This document shows positions 1 through 10,095 of a DNA stretch of 64,000 bases, piece by piece (positions within the stretch are counted from its first letter, which is position 1; each line of letters opens with the position of its first letter). Under the pieces are notes generated by a model. The model saw only the letters and a list, made by a program, of their open reading frames with translations. It did not search any database and was not told the DNA's origin. This DNA is from Sitta carolinensis (Eukaryota > Chordata > Aves > Passeriformes > Sittidae), in assembly GCA_032173965.1 (NCBI GenBank), contig JAVUNC010000006.1:18636028-18700027 (forward strand), given 5' to 3'. Made by a program: the position numbers and the translations under genes.

Positions 1-1
1 G

Positions 2-196
2 GAGGAAAACAAAAAGAAATCCATTATGCCCCCAAAGACCAATTCGGGGAACACCCAAAAGAGCGGGAGGTGTTACTATTGTGGACAGACAGGGCACTTT
101 AAAAGAGACTGTAATAAACTATCCTTGGATGAAGCAATAGCAAAAGAACAGGATACTTTAGAAAAGATCTTGAGAGGGGGGGATAGTGATGACTAG
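2..196 (+). pseudogene. gag: gag 3' end: nucleocapsid with one CCHC zinc knuckle
   Basis: This frame is open from the window edge to TAG at 194-196, giving the last 64 codons of gag. Codons at 71-112 encode a C-X2-C-X4-H-X4-C zinc knuckle (Cys at 71, 80 and 110, His at 95), the domain that packages genomic RNA. It is preceded by a lysine-rich segment and followed by an acidic tail ending Asp-Asp directly before the stop. A single knuckle fits gammaretrovirus-like gag. The matrix and capsid parts lie to the left of the window. No lesion is visible in this short piece, but it belongs to an element whose pol is broken. Confidence 0.9.
194..196 (+). other. In-frame UAG between gag and pro (readthrough-type junction)
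   Basis: The gag frame and the protease frame are the same (codons starting at positions 2 mod 3), with only this TAG between them. The next base is G. In gammaretroviruses such a UAG is suppressed at a few percent by a downstream pseudoknot to make Gag-Pol. Here only the codon and shared frame are seen; I did not establish a pseudoknot. It could be a chance nonsense mutation, but its position at the gag-pro boundary makes that less likely. Confidence 0.7.
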
Positions 197-706
197 GGGT
201 GTCGGGGGCTGTATGTATTAGGGGACCCGATGAAACACCGAGAAGAGCCCCTGGTAAATTTTGAAGTAGGTCCCAAGAGTGAAGAGATTGAATTTTTAGT
301 AGATACAGGAGCAGACCGTTCAAGTATAAACAAGCTCCCAACTGGTACGTTTTTAAGTAATAAAGTTTGTGAAGTATTAGGAGCAGAGGGAAAACCCTTT
401 ATGGCACCAGTAATAAAAAACGTTGAAGTAAAAGGAAATTCTCGACAGTGTTATACAGACTTTGTATATTTACCAGACCTAGAAACTAATTTATTAGGAA
501 GAGATTTACAAGTACAGCTAGGAGTAGGAATAATCCCAGTGAATGGAAAAATGGTAGTCCAAATGATGAAGCTAACCATAAAAGATATGGGAGAGATTAA
601 CTCTGAAGTTTGGGCAGAAGAAGGAAAGTTTGGGTATTTAGACATTCCCCCAATAAAGATCAAAATCCAAGAAGGAACACCCCCCATTAAAATCAGGCAG
701 TACCCA
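197..706 (+). pseudogene. pro: Retroviral aspartic protease (pro) and start of pol
   Basis: The frame continues straight from the gag stop. The active-site Asp-Thr-Gly-Ala is at 302-313 in an LVDTGAD context, and the second retropepsin signature Gly-Arg-Asp is at 497-505. Active protease is a homodimer that matures Gag and Gag-Pol in the virion. There is no independent start; the ATG at 230 is internal and would not be used in a readthrough design. The frame stays open through the pro-RT linker but terminates at TAG 713-715, because the downstream pol reading frame is offset. The RT frame takes over near 705 with a one-base overlap, which implies one base was lost here. Confidence 0.88.
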
Positions 707-715
707 TGTCCATAG
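700..715 (+). other. Pol frameshift lesion 1 (about one base lost)
   Basis: The protease/linker frame (positions 2 mod 3) runs into TAG at 713. The reverse transcriptase frame (1 mod 3) becomes meaningful at about 706. Known retroviral genomes of this class encode protease and RT in one continuous frame, so this is an inactivating deletion and not a programmed shift. The run of C at 703-705 is the likeliest site. Confidence 0.75.
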
Positions 716-1497
716 AAGGGAAAAAAGGATTGGCTCCTGTCATAGATAACTTATTAACAGAAGGTATCCTGGAACCATGTATGTCCCCCTATAACACTCC
801 AATTCTGGCTGTTAAAAAGGCAGAGGGGAAATATCGATTAGTTCAAGACCTAAGAGAAATAAATAAAAGGACAATCACCAGACACCCAGTAGGGCCAAAT
901 CCCTATACCCTCCTGAGCCAGGTACCCAACGGACATGCTTGGTTCACAGTTATAGATTTAAAGGATGCCTTTTGGGCATGTCCCCTAGCAGAAGAGTGCC
1001 GTGACTGGTTTGCCTTTGAGTGGGAGTATCCTGATAGAAATAGAAAACAACAACTAAGATGGTCCCGCTTACCCCAGGGTTTTACAGAGTCCCCGAACCT
1101 TTTTGGACAAGCATTAGAGGAATTATTAAGTCAATTTAATCCTGAAAATGAGGTTAAAATTTTACAGTATGTAGATGATCTCTTAATATCTGGAGAAGAT
1201 CAAGAAGAAGTGAAGCAAACCAGTATACAACTATTGAATTTTCTGGGAACCAAGGGATTAAGAGTGTCCCGGAACAAATTACAATTTGTGGAGCCCAAAG
1301 TAGTTTATTTACATGTAATAGAGCAAGGCTGTAAAAAATTAAGCCCAGAAAGAATATCAGGTATCCTAGCCATACAAGCACCAAAAACAAAGAGAGACAT
1401 AAGAAAACTCTTAGGTCTCTTCGGATATTGCAAACAATATACCCAAAGTGTTAAATTTCTTTATGAAAAATTAGTTAATTCTGAACCCGTAAAGTAG
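706..1497 (+). pseudogene. pol: Reverse transcriptase domain of pol
   Basis: RNA/DNA-dependent DNA polymerase of the ERV. The first catalytic Asp lies in an IDLKDAF context at 955-957, the conserved LPQGF block is near 1069-1083, and the YVDD box is at 1168-1179, supplying the other two catalytic Asp residues. The valine in YVDD is the usual gammaretroviral form. The segment starts in linker sequence (the ATG at 706 is fortuitous) and covers fingers, palm and thumb. It ends at TAG 1495-1497; the retroviral-looking peptide continues in the same frame after it, so this is a nonsense mutation and not a natural terminus. Confidence 0.92.
1495..1497 (+). other. Nonsense mutation in pol (TAG)
   Basis: The frame immediately after this TAG continues with RT connection-like sequence up to about 1648, so the stop interrupts a formerly continuous polyprotein. 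Truncation here would remove RNase H and integrase. Confidence 0.8.
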
Positions 1498-1650
1498 ACA
1501 ATTGAAGATGAAGAGCGATTGAATCATCTAAAAGATAAGCTCGCTTCAGCACCAGTTTTAAGCCTGCCAGATTTAAAGAAAGAGTTTGACTTATTTGTCA
1601 ACTCCGAAGAGGGGACGGCATATGGGGTTTTAACTCAAGAGTGGGGGGGA
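1498..1650 (+). pseudogene. pol: RT connection remnant between nonsense codon and G7 frameshift
   Basis: Frame 1 mod 3 stays open for 51 codons after the TAG and reads as the RT thumb/connection region. It ends at TAA 1651-1653 just after a run of seven G (1643-1649). From 1649 the plausible reading moves to frame 2 mod 3, so the G run probably gained one base. Confidence 0.75.
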
Positions 1651-3242
1651 TAATCGCAAGCCCATAGCCTATTTATCAAAACTATTAGACCCAGTAGCTC
1701 GTGGATGGCCTACCTGCTTACAATCCATAGCTGCAGCTGCAATTTTAATTGAAGAAGCTCAAAAGCTAACCTTACAGGGTAGAATCAAGGTCCCCACACC
1801 ACACGACTTAAAAACAGTCTTGAGTCAGAAGGCTCAACAATGGCTGACAGATGCTAGGATATTAAGATATGAAGTCATTCTAATGGATACCAGCAATTTA
1901 GAACTAATAACCTCCAAGAGCTTGAACCCAGCGCAATTTTTATCAGGGGAGCCTCCATATGAGTTAGAACATAACTGCTTGGAATTAGTGAATTTCCAAA
2001 CAAAAGTGAGGGAAGATTTGGAAGATATACCTCTACCCTATGGAAAAATATTATTTACTGATGGTTCCTCCAGAGTAGTGGAAGGAAAACGACATTCTGG
2101 GTATGCAGTAGTCATGAAAACAGAAAAAGGAGAATTAGAGGTACTAGAAAAAGGGAAATTACCCCCCAGCTGGTCAGCTCAAAGTTGTGAAGTTCATGCT
2201 CTAAAGAGAGGTCTGGACTTGTTAGAAAAAGAAAAAGGAACAATTTACACAGATTCGAGGTATGCCTTTGGAATAGTTCATACCTTTGGTAAAATCTGGG
2301 AAGAGCGAGGCTACCTAAATTCAAAAGGAAAGAACCTAGCACATGAAGGACTAATAAAATCAGTGTTAGAATCCCTAACCAAACCCACAGAAATTGCAGT
2401 GGTCCACATAAAAGGACATCAAAAAGGAGACACTTTAGAAAACAGAGGAAACCAATTAGCTGATCAGGTAGCAAAAGAAGTAGCTGTAAATCCAGAGGGA
2501 CCAGTAAAAATCCTAAAACTAGACAAGGCAATGACTGAAAAAGAAGAGAAAAGGGAACCAATATTTAGTAAGAAAGAATGGGAAGCAATAAAGAAACTGG
2601 AATTATCTCAAGGAGAACAAGGGGAATGGTTAACATCAGATGGGCGAAAATTTTTAAACAAAGCTCTAGCCCGAAAAATGTTAAATGAGATACATGAACT
2701 AACTCATTGGGGAACCCAAGGGATGTGTGACCATTTCTTGAGGGAAAATTTGTGCCTCGGAGTTTATGATTTGGCAAGAGCTATAACAAAGGGGTGTATA
2801 ATATGCCAAAAAGTAAACCAAAAAGTAATGAGGAAAACTGAACCTGGGGGAAGAGAGTTGGCCTTAAGACCATTCCAGAGTGTGCAAATAGATTTCACAG
2901 AAATGCCCCCTATACAAGGGTATAAACATTTATTAGTAATAGTCGACCACCTGACACATTGGGTAGAAGCATTTCCCACAAAGAGAGAAACAGCAGAGGA
3001 AGTTGCCCGAGTAATACTGGAAAATATTATCCCCAGATATGGTTTAGTTAACACTATTGACTCAGATAGGGGATCCCATTTCACTTCCCAAGTCCTACAA
3101 GCTATTGTAAAAGCCCTAGGAATAAAATGGAGACTACACACCCCATGGCACCCCCAGAGTTCGGGTCGAGTAGAATGTATGAATAAAACATTAAAAAATG
3201 TGTTAACGAAACTGAGGACTGAGACCCAAATGAATTGGTTAA
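1649..3242 (+). pseudogene. pol: Connection, RNase H and integrase domains of pol
   Basis: One open frame (2 mod 3) from the G7 lesion to the assembly gap. RNase H carries the four acidic residues: Asp 2060 (TDGS), Glu 2189, Asp 2252 (TDSRYA) and Asp 2462 (LADQVA). Integrase follows with its HHCC zinc-binding module (His 2693 and 2705; Cys 2795 and 2804) and a complete D,D-35-E core: Asp 2891, Asp 3065 and Glu 3173, with exactly 35 codons between the last two. These domains remove the RNA template and insert the cDNA. The C-terminal integrase domain and env are missing because the sequence runs into N at 3243. No lesion is visible within this part. Confidence 0.93.
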
Positions 3243-3342
3243 NNNNNNNNNNNNNNNNNNNNNNNNNNNNNNNNNNNNNNNNNNNNNNNNNNNNNNNNNN
3301 NNNNNNNNNNNNNNNNNNNNNNNNNNNNNNNNNNNNNNNNNN
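3243..3342. other. Assembly gap of exactly 100 N
   Basis: One hundred N replace sequence inside integrase. The round number suggests a placeholder of unknown true length. The flanks do not match in character: retroviral on the left, non-retroviral on the right. Confidence 0.99.
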
Positions 3343-3641
3343 AGGGATTTGCACAAATCAAAGCAGGCCCCCAGCCAGGAGCTTGCAGGGAGCTCAGGCT
3401 CAGGATCAAGGACACAGCTTTAATTGAGGGGCTTTGAGCAGCTCAGGATCTCAGCATGGGGCAACCTCAGAGAGACACAACCTCAGAGAGACATGGATGT
3501 GTGTCCATCACTCCCCCAAGGAATGTGTGTCCATCATCTCCCCCAAGGAATGTGTGTCCATGTCCCTAAACAAATGTCACTCACCTCAACGATGGAGTTG
3601 AGGATGGAGTCCAGGATGGAGTCCTGTGGCTGAGCAGGGAA
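3343..3641. other. Unique sequence after the gap
   Basis: No retroviral reading frame resumes after the gap. A short imperfect direct repeat at 3497-3565 has two to three copies of a unit with AAGGAATGTGTGTCCAT. Nothing else is recognised. Confidence 0.6.
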
Positions 3642-3830
3642 CAGAATCAGAGAGTTCCAGAGTGGTTTGGGTTGGAAGGGATTTTATCCCCTCCAGTGCC
3701 CCCCCCTGGATGGGCAGGGACCCCTCCCTCTGTCCCAGGGTGTCCAACCCCAGTGTCCAGCCTGGCCTGGGACATTCCAGGGATCCAGGAGCAGCCCCAG
3801 CTGCCCTGGGAATGCCATTCCAGGACCCCC
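3642..3830 (-). mobile_element. CR1 LINE 3' end fragment
   Basis: The + strand shows GGTTTGGGTTGGAAGGG after an AGAATCAGAG tail, then the TGGGCAGGGACCCCTCC and CATTCCAGGGATCCAGG blocks. This is the reverse complement of the avian CR1 3' UTR and terminal octamer-like tail. Confidence 0.85.
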
Positions 3831-4600
3831 ACCCTGGCAGGAGGTGCCTCCCTCATGCTGCTGACCTCAGGCTGTGACAGAGCACACAGCACACCCAGGG
3901 CACCAAACCCCACAGCCAGGCAGGAATTCAGGATCTCCCTTCCCTGAGCATCTCAGGGTCACAAACCAGCCCTGCAAACAAAGGCAGAGTGGGTTCACAG
4001 GAGGGGCCTGAGCTCCTCTGGCATTTCCTGGCCTCTGGCACTGGCTGTGGCCACCAGCAGCCACCACAAACATGGGATGAGCGTGTCTGAGACAGGCACT
4101 GCCTTCACTCCTGGGCAATGGCCCAGGGCACAGAGCGGAATGTGCACAGGATTGACTCCAGCTGCTGCCTGTGCCTCCCTCAGTCTGCCCACTGCAGAGG
4201 GAGCTGAGCAGCCAGAGCATCCCCATCCCTTCCATCCCTGCTCCAGAAGGCAGAGACAGCTGGATCCAGAAAAGCAGATTATGTATTTTAATCAGTGCTG
4301 ATCAGTCATAGCTGCTGATTTTTATAAATGACACTAAAATAAGAGAATGTTTCAGCAATAATGTCATATTATGACAAGCCATTGGTTTGACTGCTGCCTT
4401 GTAAAATAATGCATGAATAACAAAAAGCATATGAAATGAAACCCTGAAATGATGAGACATAATGTTTCGAGTTCTCAAAGTGTTTAGAGGAGAATTTCAG
4501 AACTTAGAAATGCCTCACCTGGTTTTAGCTGAGTTGGACAAGGCTTTCAGGCACAGGGTGGGACCCTTGGAGCTGTCTGTGCACAGACAGGAGCCAGGCT
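3831..4600. other. Unique sequence; AT-rich core at 4265-4520
   Basis: The first part is GC-rich and featureless. 4265-4520 is AT-rich and nearly CpG-free with many short motifs (TAATCAG, ATAATGTCATATTATG, ATGCATGAATAAC). It has the look of a conserved non-coding element; no gene was seen. Confidence 0.4.
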
Positions 4601-4800
4601 CAGAATCCTGGGATGTTCTGCCTGGAAGGGACCCATGAGGAGCATCCAGCCCAACCCCTGCACGGAGACCAAACCCACCCTCAGTGCTGCCAGCTCCAGC
4701 AGCTGAGCTGAGCCCCTTCAGCGCTCCCTGTGGCTCTCCCCAGCTCAGGATATCCCGTGGCTCCACGATCCCACACTCCTGGCACCCTTGGGGTCTCCTC
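4601..4800 (-). mobile_element. Diverged CR1-like fragment
   Basis: AGAATCCTGGGATGTTCTG, then TGGAAGGGACCCATGAGG and a CCAGCCCAACCCCTG block, match the pattern of another CR1 subfamily in reverse. Identity decays to the right and the boundary is approximate. Confidence 0.55.
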
Positions 4801-4984
4801 TGAAGGGGGGAGCGGAGATTTCCTTCACTCCACCCAACAGGGGCACCAAACCCCATTGCAGAGCAGGGCTGGCACTGCCCTGCCAGGGCCTGGCTCACCC
4901 CGCTGAAGGAGGAGCAACAACCTGGACTAAATGCCAGAAAATCCCTGGGGAAGGTGTCCCAGGCTCCAGCTGCCCATGGACAGC

Positions 4985-5140
4985 TTTCCAGAGCCCAGCC
5001 TGGATTTGGGATGCACTTGGGCATGGCCAGAGCCCAGCCTGGATTTGGGATGCACTGGAGCGTTCCAGAGCCCCTTTCCAGAGCCCAGCCTGGATTTGGG
5101 ATGCACTGGAGCACTGCCAGAGCCCCTTTCCAGATCCCTC
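4985..5140. repeat. Minisatellite, three copies of a 40-60 bp unit
   Basis: AGAGCCCAGCCTGGATTTGG followed by GATGCACT occurs three times, with variable spacers carrying TTCCAGAGCCC. Confidence 0.85.
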
Positions 5141-6299
5141 TGCCCCTTCCCAGCTCCATTGCCTCTGGAATTTCATCTCCAGTCCAGCCCCTCCCTGTCC
5201 TTCCTGCCACGAGGGCCCAGGTGAGGTGGGTGTTCCCCCACCTGGCAGATTCCTGATCAGCAGTAGCTCAGTGTGAGCTGCTCCACTGTTTTGGTGGATT
5301 TTCTTTACATTTTAATCAACAGTAAAATCCTTCCAAAGGATTGATTCCGGCACTGGAGAGGCCCTGCAGAGTCTCAGTGCAAACATTTCCACACAGCAGT
5401 GATTTCCAACATGCAGCTATTCCTTTTCAGTGCTCTTAATCCATTTAACTTCTGCTTTCATAGTGTCTTACTCAATACACTGGAGGGTTTTATGTGGGAG
5501 CTAAAGCTTTGGAAAAGCCTCTGTGCATTACACAGGTCACTGGTGTTCTTCAGTTTTACAAACTTCCATAATATCTGCGGCTTTTATATTATTTCCTTGC
5601 AGAAGGAAAGGTTAAAAACTGTGTAAACACTTCAGGACCTGGAGCTGAGTCGAGTGCTGGTTTGCTTTACAATCTCCACACACGCCGGGTGCAGGAGAGC
5701 AGCAATTCAGAATTCCAGAGCTTGCCATCCAGGAGTCACCATGACTTTATTTCCTTTCTGTTGCTGCTGTTTCTCTGGGCTTTGTGTGCCGTTCCACATC
5801 TCTGGCTGTGTTCCAGGGTGGCCTCCCTGGAGCTGTGGGCAGGAATCAGCAGAGGGGCTGGGGGGCCAAGAGCAGCAGGGAACCCAAGGCAGAGCCAGGG
5901 TGCAGAATCCTGGCTAATCTCTAAAGAAGATTCTAAAAGTAATTGAATCATCATCCAAAAGAACCCCTCAAAAACCAGTAATTAGGAATATTTAAACTTA
6001 ACCACAAGTAAATGCAGAAAATGAACACAGTTGACGCTGAGCAACTGCATTTCCATAATATTTTCAAATAAGTTAAAGAAGTATAGTGATTAAATTGTCT
6101 ATAGTCTGTATTCACAGAGTGATTCAGGATGGAAGAGGTGTCAGAGCTGGGTCAGACATGGGGTCAGACCAGGCTGCTCAGGTATTTATCTGTTTTTTTC
6201 TTGAAGAAGTCCAAGGATGGAGACTGAGCAACATTTCTGGGAAAGCTGGAAAACCCCTGGGGTGCCAGAGACTCTAACACCCAGTCCAAACCCCAGCCC
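5141..6299. other. Unique sequence, no gene seen
   Basis: Mixed composition. 5270-5640 and 5940-6120 are moderately AT-rich. No splice-bounded open frame, RNA gene or clear repeat is recognised. Confidence 0.5.
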
Positions 6300-6545
6300 A
6301 GGTCTCCAAGGTCACACTGCCCATGTCCCCAAGTGCCACATCCACAGGGCTGGGAACCCCTCCAGGGCTGGGCAGCCCTTTCCAGGAAGGAATTTCCCCA
6401 AAATCCAACCCAAACCTCCCCTGGCACAGCTCTTGGCACTTGCCAAAGGATGGGGCAGCCACAGCTTCCCTGGGCACCCCGTGCCAGGGCCTGCCCACCC
6501 TCCCAGCCAGGAATTCCTTCCCAATATCCCAAACAAGCACACCCT
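6300..6545 (-). mobile_element. CR1 fragments, two abutting pieces
   Basis: CCAAGTGCCACATCCACAGG, AACCCAAACCTCCCCTGGCA and then GGGCAGCCACAGCTTCCCTG plus TTCCTTCCCAATATCCCAAA are blocks of the CR1 3' region on the opposite strand. The second group repeats part of the first, so two copies are likely joined. Confidence 0.75.
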
Positions 6546-6842
6546 CCTCCGGCTCACAGCCATTCCCTGTCCCATCCGAGCTGGCAACCCGACCCTGAGC
6601 AGGCAGATGGGGGAACAGCTTGGAGCTTGCCACCATCCAAGGGAGCAGGGGGGGTCCCAGCTGGCATCTGGGAGAAGCAGTAGACCAATTATTCCCAGGA
6701 AGAGCAGTGATTTCGGAGTCAATGAGCCATTTAATCTGCAAAGCCCTCTGCTGTGGAATTATCTCCGTGGGGAAGGGGAGCTGGGTGAGCTGAGTGGCTG
6801 CTGGAAGGTCAGGCACAAGTCACTGGGAAACCAGGACCGAGC
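6546..6842. other. Unique sequence, no gene seen
   Basis: No recognised element. An AT-rich patch around 6690-6750 precedes the minisatellite. Confidence 0.5.
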
Positions 6843-7235
6843 CCCATCCCTCCCTGTCCCTGTTTCCAGCAGCCCATCCTGGGGCAGAACAGTTCCATCC
6901 CTCCCTGTCCCTGTCCCTGTCCCTGTCCCCCTTCCAGCAGCCCATCCTGGGGCAGAACAGTTCCATCCCTCCCTGTCCCTGTCCCTGTCCCTGTTTCCAG
7001 CAGCCCATCCTGGGGCAGAACAGTCCCATCCGTCCCTGTCCCTGTTTCCAGCAGCCCATCCTGTTTCCAGCAACCCCATCCCTCCCTGTCCCTGTTTCCA
7101 GTAGCCCATCCTGTTTCCAGCAGCCCCATCCCTCCCTGTCCCTGTCCCTGTTTCCAGCAGCCCATCCTGTTTCCAGCAGCCCCATCCCTCCCTGTCCCTG
7201 TTTCCAGCAGCCCATCCTGTCTCCAGCAGCCCCAT
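6843..7235. repeat. Minisatellite (CCCTGTCCCTGTTTCCAGCAG type)
   Basis: About eight units built from CCATCCCTCCCTGTCCCTG and TTCCAGCAGCCCATCCTG. Early units include GGGGCAGAACAGT and are longer; later ones lose it. The CCCTGT hexamer is itself repeated a variable number of times within units. Long antisense frames here come from the repeat. Confidence 0.92.
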
Positions 7236-7414
7236 CCAAGGGGCCCGGAGCTGCTTTAATGTGCCTGGTGAATTCCTCCCTGGCCTTGAGTCCCTGCTGT
7301 AATCGCTGCCAGCGCTAATTGGTGCCCGGTAATTGTCTCTGCGGCACTCGCTCGCCCAAGGTCAGCGCTGGGAGGGAGCAGGAGCAGAGGGGCTTGGTCT
7401 CTATCCTCCTCCTG

Positions 7415-7690
7415 CTGCAATCCCAGCTGGAATCAGGGCTGGGATCCCACTGGAATCAGGGCTGGAATCCCAGCTGGAATCAGGGCTGGGATCCCAGCTG
7501 GAATCAGGGCTGGGATCCCAGCTGGAATCAGGGCTGGGATCCCACTGGAATCAGAGCTGTAATCCCAGCTGGAATCAGGGCTGGGATCCCACTGGAATCA
7601 GGGCTGTAATCCCAGCTGGAATCAGGGCTGGAATCCCACTGGAATCAGGGCTGGAATCCCACTGGAATCAGGGCTGCGATCAGGACTGCA
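7415..7690. repeat. Minisatellite, 23-24 bp unit
   Basis: Repeated GGAATCAGGGCTGGGATCCC followed by AGCT or ACT. Variants carry GTAATCCC or GCGATC. It grades directly into the next array. Confidence 0.92.
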
Positions 7691-7972
7691 GTCCCAGCTG
7701 CAATCAGAGCTGCAATCCTGGCTGCAGTCCCAGCTGCAATCCCAGTCCCAGTTGCAGTCCGTCCCAGTCCCAGTCCTCCCAGTCCCAGTCCCCTGCAGTC
7801 CCAGTCCCAGTCCCAGCTGCGTCCAGTCCCAGCTGCAGTCCAGTCCGCTGCAGTCCAGCCAGTCCCAGACCCAGCTGCAGTCCCAGTCCCAGCTGCAGTC
7901 CCAGTCCCAGCTGCAGTCCCAGTCCAGTCCCAGACCCAGCTGCAGTCCCAGTCCCAGTCCCAGCTGCTCCTC
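7691..7972. repeat. Short-period array (CCCAGT / GCAGTCCCAGCT)
   Basis: Hexamer and dodecamer periodicity of CAGTCCCAGTCCCAGCTG. It is likely derived from the adjoining 24-bp array, since both share CCCAGCTG. Confidence 0.9.
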
Positions 7973-8959
7973 CAGCCATCATCTCTGCACACGGACATTG
8001 CAGGCTCTGCTGGAGAGCTGCAGCAGTTACAGAGCCCCGGTAGCCCCGCTGCTGCTCCTCTCTCTCTTTAGCCCATTTCTGGCGTGTTTCACTCCTGAGG
8101 GGCCGGGTGGACTGCAGCCTGGGATCTGCTCAGGGCGGGTTCTGCCCCTTGCTCAGGTGAGACCCCACCTGCGGAGATGCCTCAGGACAGCCCCGTGCCA
8201 GCAGGACCTGCAGCTGCTGCAGCAAGCCCAGAGGATGCCCCCAGGTGCCAGATGTACCCTTTTAATTCAACACTGTGAGCCAAAGAATTCCCAAAATCTG
8301 GTGATGGCCATGGGCAGAACATGACTCCTTAAGTATTTCAGTCTCAGGAAGCAAAAGCAGTTGTAAAAAACTGAAATAGGAAAATAGAACTGCAGAGTTC
8401 TCAGTACAATTCGGAATAAAACCTTGCAAGCAAGGCTTTAAAACTTCATTAATGCAATAAAGAATAATAAAAAGCAAGCCTGAAGTGTCTTGCATTAAAG
8501 CTGAGGCTGCTGCAGCCAGCTCTGAAGGGCTCAGAGCAGCAGCAGCCTCTGCTCGGGGCTCGGGGGCAGCTCCACCCATCGCCCCAGCTCATCAAGGCCT
8601 CCACATCCAGCACCACTTCCCAAGGCTCTGCAAAGCCCTGGCTCAGCCTCCCAACCCTGGCGTGGCAGGGAAGGCGGGGAGGGGAAGATCCCTGCAGAAA
8701 CTCCGGGTCAGGCAGGGAGCGGTGGTGTCGGAGGTGCTGGAGGCTGGTCCTCCCTATGGACCAAAACCCACTTTAAAAAAATAAATCCTCATTGAAATCT
8801 CCCTCTCTGGTTTTTAGTGAGTCAAATGATTGTCCCTGCACTCTCCACTTCAAAAACAAATGTCTCTCTCATCACTGGTTCCTGAGGTTTTAACCACAGC
8901 CCTTTGGCCCCGGTGTAAATGGAGATGCTGCCGTTTGAATCCAACAATTAACACACAAA
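7973..8959. other. Unique sequence with a possible CR1 scrap
   Basis: GCTCAGGTGAGACCCCACCTG at about 8152-8172 matches a CR1 3' motif (+ strand), but little else does. 8320-8490 is AT-rich. No gene seen. Confidence 0.4.
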
Positions 8960-9083
8960 ATCATCAATCCCAGAGTGGTTTGGGCTGGAAGGACCTTCGA
9001 GGTCGTTTCAATCCCCTCCTGCCATGGGCAGGGACACCTCCCACTGCTGCTGGCTCCAAGCCCTGTCCAACCTGGCCCTGATG
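8960..9083 (-). mobile_element. CR1 3' end fragment
   Basis: AGAGTGGTTTGGGCTGGAAG, then the GCCATGGGCAGGGACACCTC and GTCCAACCTGGCC blocks in reverse orientation. Confidence 0.85.
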
Positions 9084-9644
9084 TGAAATGTTTGGAGGGG
9101 ACTCCGTTCTCCCACCCCTGAAACAACCAAGGGGAGGCTTCGAGAGCAAAATCCCCCCTCTGAGAAGAGGCCAGAGCTGCCCTTCTCCTGCAGGGTTTTC
9201 CCCATTCCCAGGCAGAGCCCGGAATCCCGCAGGCATTCCCCATCCCTGCTGGTTCCCGGGGACATCCCGAGGTGCAGGCTGTGCTGTGCCCCAGCCCCGT
9301 GCCGGCAGCAGGAGAGGGGCACAGCAGCCACCCACACGGACACAGGGGCTGCCTGCAGGGTGTGGGTGGTCAGGGTGATGTTTGGGGGCAGGGGATGAGG
9401 TTTCAGCTGCTTTCCCAGCCATCAAGCAGCTCCTGGTGTGGATCGTTACTGCTCCAAAGTGGGCGGCGCAGCGATGCAAATTCCCTCTGACTCATGCTCG
9501 GGTTTTAATGAATTCCCTCCTGGTTTTGCCCAGTTTGACTCAGGCAGGAGGAGCAGCAGAGGAGGGGTCTCAGAACTGGGACAGAGAATCCAGGAGCTCA
9601 GAATTCCCTCACAGGAGCCCCACGGTGACCTCAGCCCAGAGATT
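9084..9644. other. Unique sequence, no gene seen
   Basis: GC-rich with a TTTGGGGGCAGGGG tract at about 9380. Nothing recognised. Confidence 0.5.
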
Positions 9645-10095
9645 TACAGACTGACAGAGTCACAGGATCACAGACTGACTGACAGACTGACAGACTCTCA
9701 GACTGACAGACTCACGGAATCACAGAATCACAGACTCTCAGATTCTCATGATCACAGGATCAGAGTCATGGGCTCACAGACAGACTCACAGACAGACTCA
9801 CAGACTCAGACTCTCAGACTTAGACTCTCAGAATCACAGAGAGGATCACAGACTCTCAAACTCTCAGACTGACAGACTCACAGACTCAGACTCTCAGAAT
9901 CACAGACAGAATCACAGACTCTCATACTCACATGATCACAGGATCACAGACTGACAGACTCACAGATCACAGACTCATGGCTCACAGACAGCTGACAGAC
10001 TCACAGACTGACAGACTCACAGACTGACAGGATCACAGACTGACAGAATCACAGACTGACAGAATCACAGACAGACTGACAGACTCATAGACTCC
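9645..10095. repeat. Array of 8-10 bp units (CACAGACTGA / CACAGAATC)
   Basis: About 450 bp of ACAGACTCACAGACTGACAG-type sequence with interspersed CACAGAATC and CATGATCACAGGATC. It abuts a CR1 fragment on the right in the position where the CR1 terminal short repeat should be, so it probably expanded from that tail. Confidence 0.92.

Larger units (their letters stand above)
1..3242 (+). mobile_element. Class I endogenous retrovirus, gag-pro-pol remnant
   Basis: A retroviral coding block runs in canonical order: nucleocapsid knuckle, protease, reverse transcriptase, RNase H, integrase. Gag and pro share a reading frame and are separated by a single UAG, and the nucleocapsid has only one CCHC box. 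Both traits are known for gammaretroviruses and relatives (class I ERVs), whereas alpha- and betaretroviruses use frameshifts and usually two knuckles. The element runs off the left edge of the window, so the 5' LTR, matrix and capsid are not visible. On the right it ends at an assembly gap inside integrase, and nothing retroviral resumes after the gap. Two frameshifts and one nonsense codon in pol show this copy is defective. Family-level assignment is inference. Confidence 0.93.

Noticed and set aside
1643..1649. Run of seven G as a programmed ribosomal frameshift site
   Set aside because: It lies in the RT connection, where no retrovirus of this class shifts frame, and it accompanies other lesions. 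A homopolymer indel is simpler.
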